Source: Geminocystis sp. NIES-3709 | GTDB taxonomy: Bacteria > Cyanobacteriota > Cyanobacteriia > Cyanobacteriales > Cyanobacteriaceae | Direction of reading: 5' to 3' | DNA: 64,000 bases | NCBI RefSeq assembly: GCF_001548115.1 | Contig: NZ_AP014821.1 | Span: forward strand, 2,049,262-2,113,261 | In this document: one piece after another, positions 17,796 through 26,052 of the stretch | How positions within the stretch are numbered: the first letter of the stretch is position 1 | Layout: the number at the start of each line of letters is the position of its first letter | The notes under the pieces: generated by a model | The model's input: the letters and a program-made list of their open reading frames with translations, nothing else | Told to the model about the DNA's origin: nothing | The model's database searches: none | Translations under genes and position numbers: made by a program

Positions 17796-18653
17796 ATGAC
17801 AGGTATATTGGTTAAGGATGTCTTGAAAAGGACGATAAATGATTTTAAACAAGGAAAGTATCACAACGTAGAAAAAACTTGTCTTTTTGTACTAAAACAA
17901 AAACCCAATATTATAGAATTTCAAAATTTACTAGATGAAACTCGTCAGAGACTTTGTCAATTAACATATCGAGAAAATCCAAATCAGTTTTCCGCTTTAA
18001 TTACTATTAATATTCAAAAGAATCAACCTATACCTATTTATTTTGACGAAATACCTCAATTTAATATCTGTCTTTTTGATTTTACTGGAGAAAACTATAC
18101 TCCAAAATTTTCTCATCCCATTAGTTATTATTATTCTGAAAAAACAGAAGGAAAAGGACATATTCTGCAAATACTTTCAGAAAAACTACCTGATAATTTT
18201 GCTTATTATGGTTTTCTTGATCACGATATATTTCTGTGTGTAAGTGATATAAATAAAATGTTATTTATTGCAGATATTTTTAATTTGGATTTGTTTCAAC
18301 CCAGTTTATCTCTTGATAGTTATTTTAGTTTTTCTCATTTACTTCATCAGCCGGGTTATATAATTAAAGAATCAAATTTTGTTGAAACAATGATGCCTTT
18401 TTTTTCTAATTATGGTTATTTAAAAAGTAAAGAATTTTTTTATGAAAGTATTAGTGGTTGGGGTATAGATTATATTTTTTCTCATAAGTTATTTGAAGAA
18501 AAACGAAAAATAGCGATCGTGCATGATGTGATTGCCGCCCATAAAAAACCAGTATCATCCACTTATTGGATATTGTCTAATGGCATAACTCCTTATGAAG
18601 AATTAGATAATATCAAAAATAAATATAATCTTAATAATCTCACAATATTTTAA
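17796..18653 (+). CDS. DUF707-like protein (putative glycosyltransferase-like)
   Basis: 285 residues. An N-terminal helical part (about 1-60, TPR-like) precedes a domain resembling DUF707. Its visible hallmarks are FLDHDIFLCVSDINK (a D-x-D-like core near residue 148), LFQPSLSLDSYFSFSHLL, a central NFVETMMPFFS, SGWGIDYIF near residue 223, and IAIVHDVIAAHKKPV near the end. The ordered set of Asp, Gln-Pro, Glu-x-Met-Pro, Gly-Trp-Gly-x-Asp and His resembles nucleotide-sugar-dependent transferases. No substrate can be assigned. It stands alone after the tRNA-Gln gene and has very AT-rich codon use. Confidence 0.6.
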   Translation: MTGILVKDVLKRTINDFKQGKYHNVEKTCLFVLKQKPNIIEFQNLLDETRQRLCQLTYRENPNQFSALITINIQKNQPIPIYFDEIPQFNICLFDFTGENYTPKFSHPISYYYSEKTEGKGHILQILSEKLPDNFAYYGFLDHDIFLCVSDINKMLFIADIFNLDLFQPSLSLDSYFSFSHLLHQPGYIIKESNFVETMMPFFSNYGYLKSKEFFYESISGWGIDYIFSHKLFEEKRKIAIVHDVIAAHKKPVSSTYWILSNGITPYEELDNIKNKYNLNNLTIF

Positions 18654-18660
18654 ACTCCGA

Positions 18661-18720
18661 TCTTGCACTTCTATCATAAATTCTTGGTAAAGAGAGGGAA
18701 AAGTGATAAAAATTGATTTT
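18661..18720. repeat. dispersed intergenic repeat, copy A
   Basis: The first 24 bp (18661-18684) are identical to 38967-38990. The following 35 bp are similar (AGAG..AAAAGTGA.AA.AATT.ATTTT). It lies just after the DUF707-like gene, whereas the other copy lies just after ftsH. No coding potential. Confidence 0.7.
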
Positions 18721-18798
18721 AAAACTGATTTAATATACTTTGTTTATTAAGTGTTTTTGTTGTCATGCAAGATCTTCGTTAAAGGTAGAATAGTAGTA

Positions 18799-19590
18799 TT
18801 AATTGATAATAGCTTGTTTGAGATCATGACACAAGTTTGCCATTTCTTGTAAGCCTATTTCTGGATCGGGGTTAGCTAATTTTTTCACGAATGCACTACC
18901 TACAATGACACCATCTGCCCCCCATTGTTTTATTTGCAGGGCTTGGGATGGTTCAGATATACCAAAACCTACTCCGATCGGTTTATCCGTAACGGTTTTA
19001 AGTTTGCTAATTAAATCTTCTACTCGACTTTCTATTTGCGATCGCATTCCTGTTACTCCAGTAACACTGACAAGATAAATAAAACCTTGAGACTTTAAGG
19101 CAATTTGTTCAATTCTTTCTATGGGAGAAGTAGGTGCAACTAATAAAGTTACCTCGATACCATAATTTTGAGCAATTTCTAAAAAACTTTCTGCTTCCTC
19201 TAGGGGTAAATCTGGCACGACTAAACCTTTAACTCCAACATCAGCAATAGTAGAGATAAATTTTTCTACTCCTCGATGGAAAATGGGATTGTAGTAAGTA
19301 AATAAAATAATGGGGATGTCAACTTTGACATTTTTGATGATGTTGAGGACATCATTTAAGCAAACTCCTTTTTTTAATGCACGGGTAGCGGCGGCTTGAA
19401 TTACAGGGCCATCAGCTAAAGGATCAGAATAGGGTACACCTAATTCAATCATATCAGCTCCTCGATCGGCTAATATTTTGATCGCTTTTGCAGTGGTTTC
19501 CAAATTTGGATCTCCTGCTGTAATAAAAGGAATTAAGGCACATTGAGAGTTTTGCTTAAGTTGCTTAAAACGTTGAGAAACTGAAATCAT
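18799..19590 (-). CDS. trpA: tryptophan synthase alpha chain
   Basis: TrpA cleaves indole-3-glycerol phosphate to indole and glyceraldehyde-3-phosphate in the TrpAB complex. The catalytic Glu49 ([18 protein letters not shown]) and Asp60 sit at the standard positions. [34 protein letters not shown] and [12 protein letters not shown] follow as expected along the TIM barrel. 263 residues is normal. It is the last gene of a minus-strand string PP2C-ndhL-DUF3007-trpA; the 240-bp gap before it may contain a separate promoter. Confidence 0.96.
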   Translation of the reverse strand: MISVSQRFKQLKQNSQCALIPFITAGDPNLETTAKAIKILADRGADMIELGVPYSDPLADGPVIQAAATRALKKGVCLNDVLNIIKNVKVDIPIILFTYYNPIFHRGVEKFISTIADVGVKGLVVPDLPLEEAESFLEIAQNYGIEVTLLVAPTSPIERIEQIALKSQGFIYLVSVTGVTGMRSQIESRVEDLISKLKTVTDKPIGVGFGISEPSQALQIKQWGADGVIVGSAFVKKLANPDPEIGLQEMANLCHDLKQAIIN

Positions 19591-19832
19591 TATAGTGAAT
19601 AATTGATAGTGAATAGTTGGATAATAGAAATTCTTCTTGTAAGTCGATGCACAGAGACTTTGACTATTAGCTGTAAAATTTATTTACTAGGGATATTGTA
19701 TAGATTGATCTCGATCGAATTGATGATTTTAGGTTATAAGTGATTGAAAAAACAACCTAAAGAAACAAATAATTAATGATAATTTATTGTCTTTTAAATT
19801 GTGGTCAATGGATGTTAGATGAGCTCAATTAT

Positions 19833-20141
19833 TTATACTCCAGAATTTTCTGATTCAGAATTTTCCATGAGTTTTGCAATTTCTTCAGGAGACATTTTTT
19901 CTAATTGTTTGGCGAAAAAAGCATCATCATAATCTTTAACTTGTTTGTGGTAAGTCATATTGTTAGTGAAAACTCTGAATAAATAGGTTAATACCCAACC
20001 AATTAAGCCTAAAACTAATAAGACTTGACTCCAAATACCGGCTTTAGTGGCATCTAATCCGATCGATTGAAAGATAAAATAAATTAAACCGCCCATGAAA
20101 AACACTCCCAAGGCGATTAAAATAGCATCAATTCTTCTCAT
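19833..20141 (-). CDS. DUF3007 family membrane protein
   Basis: 102 residues with two membrane segments (residues 6-28, AILIALGVFFMGGLIYFIFQ, and 37-58, GIWSQVLLVLGLIGWVLTYLF). A charged tail follows with KQVKDYDDAFFAKQLEKMSP and EEIAKLMEN. This is the DUF3007 pattern found in cyanobacteria and plastids. Its position just downstream of ndhL (80-bp gap) recurs in cyanobacterial genomes as I know them, suggesting a link with NDH-1 or thylakoid biogenesis. No function is proven. Confidence 0.8.
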   Translation of the reverse strand: MRRIDAILIALGVFFMGGLIYFIFQSIGLDATKAGIWSQVLLVLGLIGWVLTYLFRVFTNNMTYHKQVKDYDDAFFAKQLEKMSPEEIAKLMENSESENSGV

Positions 20142-20220
20142 GTGATTATTTTTATAAATAATTTTCTTATCTACTTATAAACCTGTCTTCTTGTCTTATG
20201 AAATCTTTTTGAAAAACACT

Positions 20221-20472
20221 TTAACTAATTTGACGACGACGAGGGCGAAAATTGAGGAAAGGACTTAATAACAACATTCCGGGGAAAGAGAAGAAAACCA
20301 TAAAATACATAAAAGCGCGCTCTAAGGAACTAGCTACATACCAACGTTGATTAAGATAAAAATACACTCCTGCGGGGATTACTAATAAATATAAACCACT
20401 AAGACTTAAGTATAAAATACCCGTGATAATGGTTTCTAAGTCGATATTTTCTATGTTTAATAAATTTTCCAT
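20221..20472 (-). CDS. ndhL: NAD(P)H-quinone oxidoreductase subunit L
   Basis: 83 residues with two transmembrane segments and the NdhL signature [20 protein letters not shown], ending in [12 protein letters not shown]. NdhL is a small thylakoid membrane subunit specific to the oxygenic photosynthetic NDH-1 complex, which works in respiration, cyclic electron flow and CO2 uptake. The gene begins 14 bp after the PP2C stop codon, so it is likely co-transcribed with it. Confidence 0.92.
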   Translation of the reverse strand: MENLLNIENIDLETIITGILYLSLSGLYLLVIPAGVYFYLNQRWYVASSLERAFMYFMVFFSFPGMLLLSPFLNFRPRRRQIS

Positions 20473-20486
20473 AATGACTGAGGTTG

Positions 20487-22361
20487 TTATACAACTTGAT
20501 TCTTTATCTCTAGGTTACTATAAATCATGTCTCTGTTTATAGATTTGTTTTGAGATGATTTATTGTGATACCAAAAAATTAATCCGATTATTACTACAAT
20601 TAAGCTAATAATTACTATTAATGTGGATTTTGAAAAAGGAAAATTGATCGAGTTTGATGTCTTTTTCTTGGAAATTTTATCTAATTTTAGGTTTCCTTGT
20701 GGTTGAGGCAATTCGGGGATAATTTCTTGTAAGTATGCCCATGTTAATTTCCCTTCGTAATCTTCTGGATTTTTTTCCTCTATTTGACATTGCAGAAGAC
20801 CGATCGTAATATTATCATGACCATTTTTTTGTAAACCGATCTTTAAGATTTGTTGTGCCGCTTCTTCTACATTTACTCCTTCGCTAATAATAGGCAATAC
20901 CTCAGATTTCCAATATTGTTCTACTCTTTCAAAATCTGATAAACCATCAGAACACAATAAAAATACACTATCTTCATCTAGGACAAATCTTCGTATATGT
21001 ACTTTTAATCGACGAGAAGACTCCATCCCCAAGGCTTGTAATAACGCACCAGTTTGAGGATTACTAATAAGTTGTCTGTAAAATCCATATCCTAAACGCA
21101 CTTCTCTCGTGGCTAAATCATCATCTACAGTTACTTGATGGCAACTATCTCCAGTAATCCAGTATATACGAGAGTCTCCTACATAGGCAAAATATACTTC
21201 ATGAGCGATCGCCATTGTTGTGACAACCGTAGTTCCCATGCGTTCTCGATCTTTTCGCTTTTCTTTATTATTTATTCTAGCGATCGTATCATTAGCTTTA
21301 GAAACTGCTTTAAGGATTTTTTTTGAATCAATTAAAGGAGTCCAATGTTTATTATTTAGAGTTTCTTTTAGAGTTTTTTTATAATCTTGTTCTAGCTCTT
21401 TTTGCATAATTTCAATGGCTAAATGAGAAGCAATTTCTCCTTTTTCTTGACCACCTAAACCATCACAAACCATTGTTAAAGTATCAATACCTGAATTAAT
21501 TTCCTTGAGATGATCAGTCGGAGGATAACAGGAGTCTTCATTGTTTTTTCTTCTTTTACCCGGATCTGTAACGGTAATTAACTTAAATTTTCTTTGATAA
21601 TAATTATTACCTAAAATATACAAAATTTGATCTAAAATATCTAAAACACTACTAGGATTATCAAATAAATTTTCTTGTAAAGATAAGATAATTTTTCCCA
21701 TAACATCTTGAATTAGAGGATTTAATCTTGTAATCCAATTTACCCACAAATCACCTAAATCTTTTAACGTTGGAGTAGAATCTTTATCGGGGATTAATTC
21801 AATCAATTTAATAATTCCACCGCTTACTCTTATGTTTTTAGGCTCTAATAAACTCGATAATACGTTTTGTTTTGCCAAAGGTGTCCACAGTAAAACTAAT
21901 TGCCATAACCAATTGACTTGTCTTAATGATGATGCTTTAAATAGACTAAGTCCAATGGAAGGAAATAAGTCGGGATGGATTAAATATCCTTTTTCATTGA
22001 GAGGTATGCTTTCATACTCTAATAACCATTTATCAAAGTTGTCGTCCACAAAGCCGTATATTTGTGGTACATGAAGACGATGAGAAAATAATTTTAAATA
22101 AGGTACAACTTCTTCGGGAACATTTTCTGGAAAAATAGGAGATAAATCTGGTTTTGTATCAATTACTATATTCTGAGAACATACAAAAAAACGATCGCTA
22201 ATTAACACTCCCAATGGATATTCTTTCTCTAAATTTCCCTCAATTCTCAAGTAACGTTTAACGATAGGAGTCTTGCATCGATTACAAAAAGTATCCTCTA
22301 AAAGATTGAAATTATTACATCTTTTGTTAACACATTTAATTTTTGCGATCGTATTAGTCAT
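20487..22361 (-). CDS. PP2C-type Ser/Thr phosphatase with zinc ribbon and membrane anchor
   Basis: 624 residues. A four-cysteine zinc ribbon lies at the start ([20 protein letters not shown], from residue 9). About 200 residues without a recognised family follow. The PP2C/PPM domain is at about 250-530, with metal-binding [46 protein letters not shown] and [10 protein letters not shown] single membrane helix near residues 582-602 is followed by a short tail. It should dephosphorylate Ser/Thr residues in the cytoplasm while tethered to the membrane. It heads the PP2C-ndhL string. Its partner kinase is not in the window. Confidence 0.88.
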   Translation of the reverse strand: MTNTIAKIKCVNKRCNNFNLLEDTFCNRCKTPIVKRYLRIEGNLEKEYPLGVLISDRFFVCSQNIVIDTKPDLSPIFPENVPEEVVPYLKLFSHRLHVPQIYGFVDDNFDKWLLEYESIPLNEKGYLIHPDLFPSIGLSLFKASSLRQVNWLWQLVLLWTPLAKQNVLSSLLEPKNIRVSGGIIKLIELIPDKDSTPTLKDLGDLWVNWITRLNPLIQDVMGKIILSLQENLFDNPSSVLDILDQILYILGNNYYQRKFKLITVTDPGKRRKNNEDSCYPPTDHLKEINSGIDTLTMVCDGLGGQEKGEIASHLAIEIMQKELEQDYKKTLKETLNNKHWTPLIDSKKILKAVSKANDTIARINNKEKRKDRERMGTTVVTTMAIAHEVYFAYVGDSRIYWITGDSCHQVTVDDDLATREVRLGYGFYRQLISNPQTGALLQALGMESSRRLKVHIRRFVLDEDSVFLLCSDGLSDFERVEQYWKSEVLPIISEGVNVEEAAQQILKIGLQKNGHDNITIGLLQCQIEEKNPEDYEGKLTWAYLQEIIPELPQPQGNLKLDKISKKKTSNSINFPFSKSTLIVIISLIVVIIGLIFWYHNKSSQNKSINRDMIYSNLEIKNQVV

Positions 22362-22694
22362 AATTCAAGGGAATTGATTAAAAGGCTTAAGTTAGATAAA
22401 GAATCAATAGTTATCTAAATCATAACCTTTCTGTTTACCATTCAGATCAACTAATCACAAAGGTTTTATTAATAAAGGTAAGAGATAGAAGATTATACAA
22501 AAAAAGAAGAATATCAGAATTTTTAAATATTAGTTGATGTGGTAAAAATGATTGTCCACTTTCATACTTTTTACATCCACATTTTTAATTTTTTTGATTA
22601 CCATTAAGATTATTACAGATATTAAAAAGAAAGTAAAAAATGATAGATTAGTATAGGAATTTTAAAGTAAAAATTACTTACAACTATTCAGTAT
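22362..22694. other. intergenic region, no gene seen
   Basis: This 333-bp AT-rich gap separates the divergent PP2C and PTPS genes and must hold both promoters. I found no tRNA, convincing riboswitch core or coding frame in it. Confidence 0.5.
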
Positions 22695-23567
22695 ATGGAA
22701 TGTATCGTTAATCGTAGGGCGAAATTCAGTGCCAGTCACCGTTATTGGTTGCCAGAATTATCCGATGAGGAAAATCAAGCCCGTTTTGGGGCAAATAGTC
22801 GTTTTCCAGGTCATGGACATAATTACCTCCTATATGTGTCTATTATCGGAGAATTAGATAAATATGGCATGGTACAAAATCTTTCTGAAGTGAAAAAAGT
22901 TATCAAACAGGAAGTTACTAGCCAATTAGATTACAGTTATCTCAATGATACATGGGTAGAATTTCAAGAAACTTTACCTACCACTGAAAATATTGCTAAG
23001 GTAATATGGGAACGTTTATCTCCTCATTTACCGTTAGTAGATATACAACTATACGAACATTCTCAACTTTGGGTTAATTATAAAGGAAATAATATGGAAG
23101 CTACTTTAACGGTTCAAACTCATTTTAGCGCAGCACATCGTCTTGCTTTACCGGAGTTAAGTTTTGAAGAAAATAGCGAAATTTATGGTAAATGCGCCCG
23201 TCCCAATGGTCACGGACACAATTATCATTTAGAAGTATCGGTAACGGGTGAAATGGATCCTCGTACAGGTATGATTATTGATTTAGTTGCTTTACAAAAA
23301 GTAATTGATGATTATATAGTTGAACCCTTTGATCATACTTTTCTCAATAAAGATATTCCTTATTTTGCAGAAGTTGTGCCGACAGCAGAAAATATAGCAG
23401 TTTATATTGCTCAATTATTACAAGAGCCTATCAGTAAATTAGGTGCTGAACTTGATAAAGTTAAGTTAATTGAAAGTCCTAATAACTCTTGTGAAATTTT
23501 TTGTCGTAAATTAAGTTTAACTAACGAAAAGAAAAGTGAATCTACTCTACAGCCTGCTTTAGTATAA
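22695..23567 (+). CDS. tandem 6-pyruvoyl/6-carboxy-tetrahydropterin synthase-like protein
   Basis: 290 residues holding two PTPS/QueD domains. The second (from about residue 135) looks complete: zinc-binding His in FSAAHRLALPEL and GHGHNYHLEV, catalytic Cys in YGKCARPNGHGH, and EDP-like DPRTGMIIDL, FDHTFLN, PTAENIAVYI. The first (1-130) keeps the His pattern (FSASHRYWLPEL, GHGHNYLLYV) but has Asn where the Cys should be, so it is probably not catalytic by itself. Cyanobacterial homologues work on dihydroneopterin triphosphate in pterin or queuosine routes; which one applies here cannot be read. Single gene. Confidence 0.85.
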   Translation: MECIVNRRAKFSASHRYWLPELSDEENQARFGANSRFPGHGHNYLLYVSIIGELDKYGMVQNLSEVKKVIKQEVTSQLDYSYLNDTWVEFQETLPTTENIAKVIWERLSPHLPLVDIQLYEHSQLWVNYKGNNMEATLTVQTHFSAAHRLALPELSFEENSEIYGKCARPNGHGHNYHLEVSVTGEMDPRTGMIIDLVALQKVIDDYIVEPFDHTFLNKDIPYFAEVVPTAENIAVYIAQLLQEPISKLGAELDKVKLIESPNNSCEIFCRKLSLTNEKKSESTLQPALV

Positions 23568-23690
23568 ATGACTTTTTAGAAAATCATAATCAGTCAATAC
23601 AAGATAGTAAGTTAAAAGTTTACAGATCATGAAAACACAGGAAGACAGAAAGACAGGAAAACAACGGAGATTTCTTTGATTCTCTATAAT

Positions 23691-24827
23691 AGATCTCTTG
23701 CAAAATTATAATGAACATAAAAAGATGATAGGATAAGACAAAATATTAGCAATCGCCTTTAATTTAATTAAAGAAAATAAGTGCCTTTATACAGTTAATC
23801 ATAATTCTTGCTTATATAATTCTCAACCTAGGAAAGTAAATACCCATTGGCGATAAAATACACAAATTAATTTACTGGATTCTTTAATATAGTTCTTAAA
23901 TAATAGCTATGTCTTTTTTCACTATTTCATAGTTATAAATTCCCGCAATTAAGTTGAATCTTAACCCAAATCTTTTTCTTTTATTTCTATATTTTTCTGA
24001 TAGTATTCTAAATATTTTAAGTTTTCTATTTACATGTTCAATTACGATTCTTTGTCGATTTAACTCTCTATTTTTTCTTTTTTCTTCTTGGGTTAACTTT
24101 CTTTTTTTTGTTTTCTTTTTTGGTATTTCGCTTAATTTATGAATTTTTTCTATACCTTGATAACCTTTGTCTACTAAACACTTTATTTTTTCACTTAATG
24201 GTAATCTACTGTTTTTAAAAATTTTAAAATCATGTTCTCTTCCTCGTCCATTTACATAACAAATTATTTCCAAGGTATCTTTATTAACTACTAATTGTGC
24301 TTTAAATGTATGTTCCTTCTTTTTGCCACTATAGTAAATTTTTTGTCTTTTTTTTGGTCTTTCGATTGCTATTTCAGTAACATCTATTAATACTGCCTTA
24401 ATTTCATTCTCTTTTTTTATCAATTCTTTTTTACCACCTAGGGAAAAATAACCTGATTTGAGCAAGATTTTTTCAATTTTATGAACTGTTCTACAAACCG
24501 TTGATTCTGAGATATTCCAGTACTCTGATATGTGAAAATAAGTTCGATATTCTCTCAAATATTCCAAGGTTACTAAAATCTGCTCGGACACTGTTAATTT
24601 GCTTTTCCTTCCTCTTTTGTGATTGTTTTGTTCTTTTTTGACTATTTCTACTAAAAGATTATAGGTTTCTTTTTTTACTCCAAATCTCCTTTTAAACTTT
24701 TCTGGCTTTAATTTTTTTATTCTCTCAAGTTTCATAATTAAATCTTATACTTAAGGTATCCTCCATCGCCCAAAATTATAGATTATTCTGGTTAATCCTA
24801 TCTCGTATTTAATTTTGCAAGAGGTCT
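23691..24827. mobile_element. IS5-type insertion sequence with terminal inverted repeats
   Basis: The element is bounded by 18-bp inverted repeats matching at 17 positions (AGATCTCTTGCAAAATTA at 23691-23708 and, inverted, AGACCTCTTGCAAAATTA at 24827-24810). AAT flanks both sides, consistent with a 3-bp target duplication. It carries one intact transposase gene on the minus strand. About 185 bp between the left end and the gene are non-coding. Confidence 0.85.
23896..24735 (-). CDS. IS5 family transposase
   Basis: 279 residues, intact. An N-terminal helix-turn-helix part (about 35-110, with HISEYWNISESTVCRTVHKI) is followed by a DDE nuclease domain. The first Asp is in AVLIDVTEIAIERP, the second in CLVDKGYQGIEKIH, and the Glu in RIVIEHVNRKLKIFRI. 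The gene is very Lys/Arg rich (RGRKSKL, KKKTKKRKLTQEEKRKNREL). It lies inside the inverted repeats at 23691-24827. The absence of frameshifts and the good ends suggest a fairly recent arrival. Confidence 0.88.
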   Translation of the reverse strand: MKLERIKKLKPEKFKRRFGVKKETYNLLVEIVKKEQNNHKRGRKSKLTVSEQILVTLEYLREYRTYFHISEYWNISESTVCRTVHKIEKILLKSGYFSLGGKKELIKKENEIKAVLIDVTEIAIERPKKRQKIYYSGKKKEHTFKAQLVVNKDTLEIICYVNGRGREHDFKIFKNSRLPLSEKIKCLVDKGYQGIEKIHKLSEIPKKKTKKRKLTQEEKRKNRELNRQRIVIEHVNRKLKIFRILSEKYRNKRKRFGLRFNLIAGIYNYEIVKKDIAII

Positions 24828-24890
24828 AATAAAATCTTTGTTCATTGTTTTTGAGGATTACTTCAATTATAGTTTATTCTTTTCAGGGTT

Positions 24891-24919
24891 CGATCGTGCA
24901 GCGGCGTTTCACGATCGCT
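24891..24919. repeat. HIP1-flanked interspersed repeat, copy 1
   Basis: CGATCGTGCAGCGGCG...CACGATCGCT: two CGATCG palindromes bracket a short GTGCAG core. A related copy is at 25744-25775 inside the tail of the IS1 transposase gene. This resembles HIP1-bounded interspersed repeats of other cyanobacterial genomes. Confidence 0.6.
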
Positions 24920-25037
24920 GTTACAACTTTTGATCACAAAATTAGCATTCGATCGGATAAAATGTAAAACCCAGGGGCGTTGCTGAATTAAGGTATGATT
25001 TTAAGATAAAGCGATCAAATTTATTAGAAATCAAAAA

Positions 25038-25783
25038 ATGATCAAATGCCCCGAGTGCAATTCTATGCACATTAACAAAAATGGAATGAAAAGAGGAAAG
25101 CAAAATCATCTTTGTGTTGATTGTGGTAGACAGTTTATTAATCCACAACCATCTAATTCCAGAGGTTATAGTGATCAGATTAGAAGTGAGTGCTTAAAAA
25201 TGTATGTCAATGGTATGGGCTTTCGAGCAATTGAAAGAGTAAAAGGAGTTCATCATACTACCGTGATTAATTGGGTGAAAGATGTGGCAAAGCTTTTGCC
25301 CAATAGTTATCAAGCCGAAACCAGACCTAAAGTCGGTGAATTAGATGAATTACAAACATTTGTGGGTTCAAAAAAAACAAAATGTGGTTATGGACTGGAG
25401 TAGATCACTTTAAACCAGGCATTTTAGAATGGGTTGTGGGGGATAGAAGTGCAGAAACATTTCAACCGTTGTGGGAAAGAGTAAAACAATGGAATTGTTA
25501 TTTTTATGTAACTGATGGTTGGAAGGTATATCCTAATTTTATCCCAGAGGGGGACCAAATCATCAGTAAAACTTATATGACAAGGGTTGAAGGAGAAAAT
25601 ACGAGATTGAGGCACTATCTAGCCAGATTACAGAGAAAAACCCTTTGCTATTCCAAGTCTGTCGAAATGCGGAAATATTCAATTTCACTTTTGATTCATT
25701 ATTTTAAATTCCAAGATATTCCCATACCTTATAGAGGTGAGGTGCGATCGTGCAGTGCCACCAAAGGCGATCGCTTTATCTAA
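25038..25783 (+). CDS. IS1 family transposase, two frames joined by -1 frameshift
   Basis: Frame 1 (25038-25403, 121 aa) encodes an InsA-like part: a zinc ribbon with CPECNSMHINKNG and CVDCGRQFI, then an HTH. Frame 2 (to 25783) encodes the InsB-like catalytic part: WLWTGVDHFKPGILEWVVG, VTDGWKVYPNFI, RVEGENTRLRHYLARL. The frames overlap at AAAAAAAAC (25371-25379), the same kind of A-run that drives -1 frameshifting in IS1. A -1 slip gives VGSKKNKMWLWTGVD, which reads like the normal fused protein. The last residues (RGEVRSCSATKGDRFI) come from a HIP1-type repeat and differ from the usual short end. Confidence 0.85.
25744..25775. repeat. HIP1-flanked interspersed repeat, copy 2 (inside transposase tail)
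   Basis: GCGATCGTGCAGTGCCACC...GGCGATCGCT shares flanks and GTGCAG core with 24891-24919. It replaces the natural 3' end of the IS1 transposase frame and supplies its last codons. The remaining IS1 tail (25784-25970) shows no gene. Confidence 0.6.
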
Positions 25784-26052
25784 CGGTACTTTGAAAAATT
25801 TTGGTGCAAAAATAGCTTCAAATACAGTCAGAGTAAGAGATTTAGGTAAACGTCATAAAAACGGCTGAAACTCTTGGTATAAAAGGAAAAGTTATCGATC
25901 TATGTAAAATCTTTGATTTATAACGATTTGAGACTCATAGTTTAATATTTTTAGTTTAAGTCCCGCTAACAATCATACCTTAATTCAGCAATGTCGAAAT
26001 CTCTTTATAGGTGAGTTAAACTGTTGCTAACACACCTTAAATTATTATCTAA

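Larger units (their letters stand above)
24976..25994. mobile_element. IS1-type insertion sequence
   Basis: Perfect 21-bp inverted repeats (core TTGCTGAATTAAGGTATG) lie at 24980-25000 and 25971-25991. The outer bases GGCG/GACA extend the ends to about 24976 and 25994. At about 1.02 kb it is longer than classical IS1; roughly 190 bp of non-coding DNA follows the transposase. No clear target duplication was seen. It lies 150 bp from the IS5-type element. Confidence 0.82.

Noticed and set aside
22440-22694. Riboswitch upstream of the PTPS gene
   Set aside because: I looked for a preQ1 or other known core and found no convincing conserved motif or stable hairpin with a sequester.
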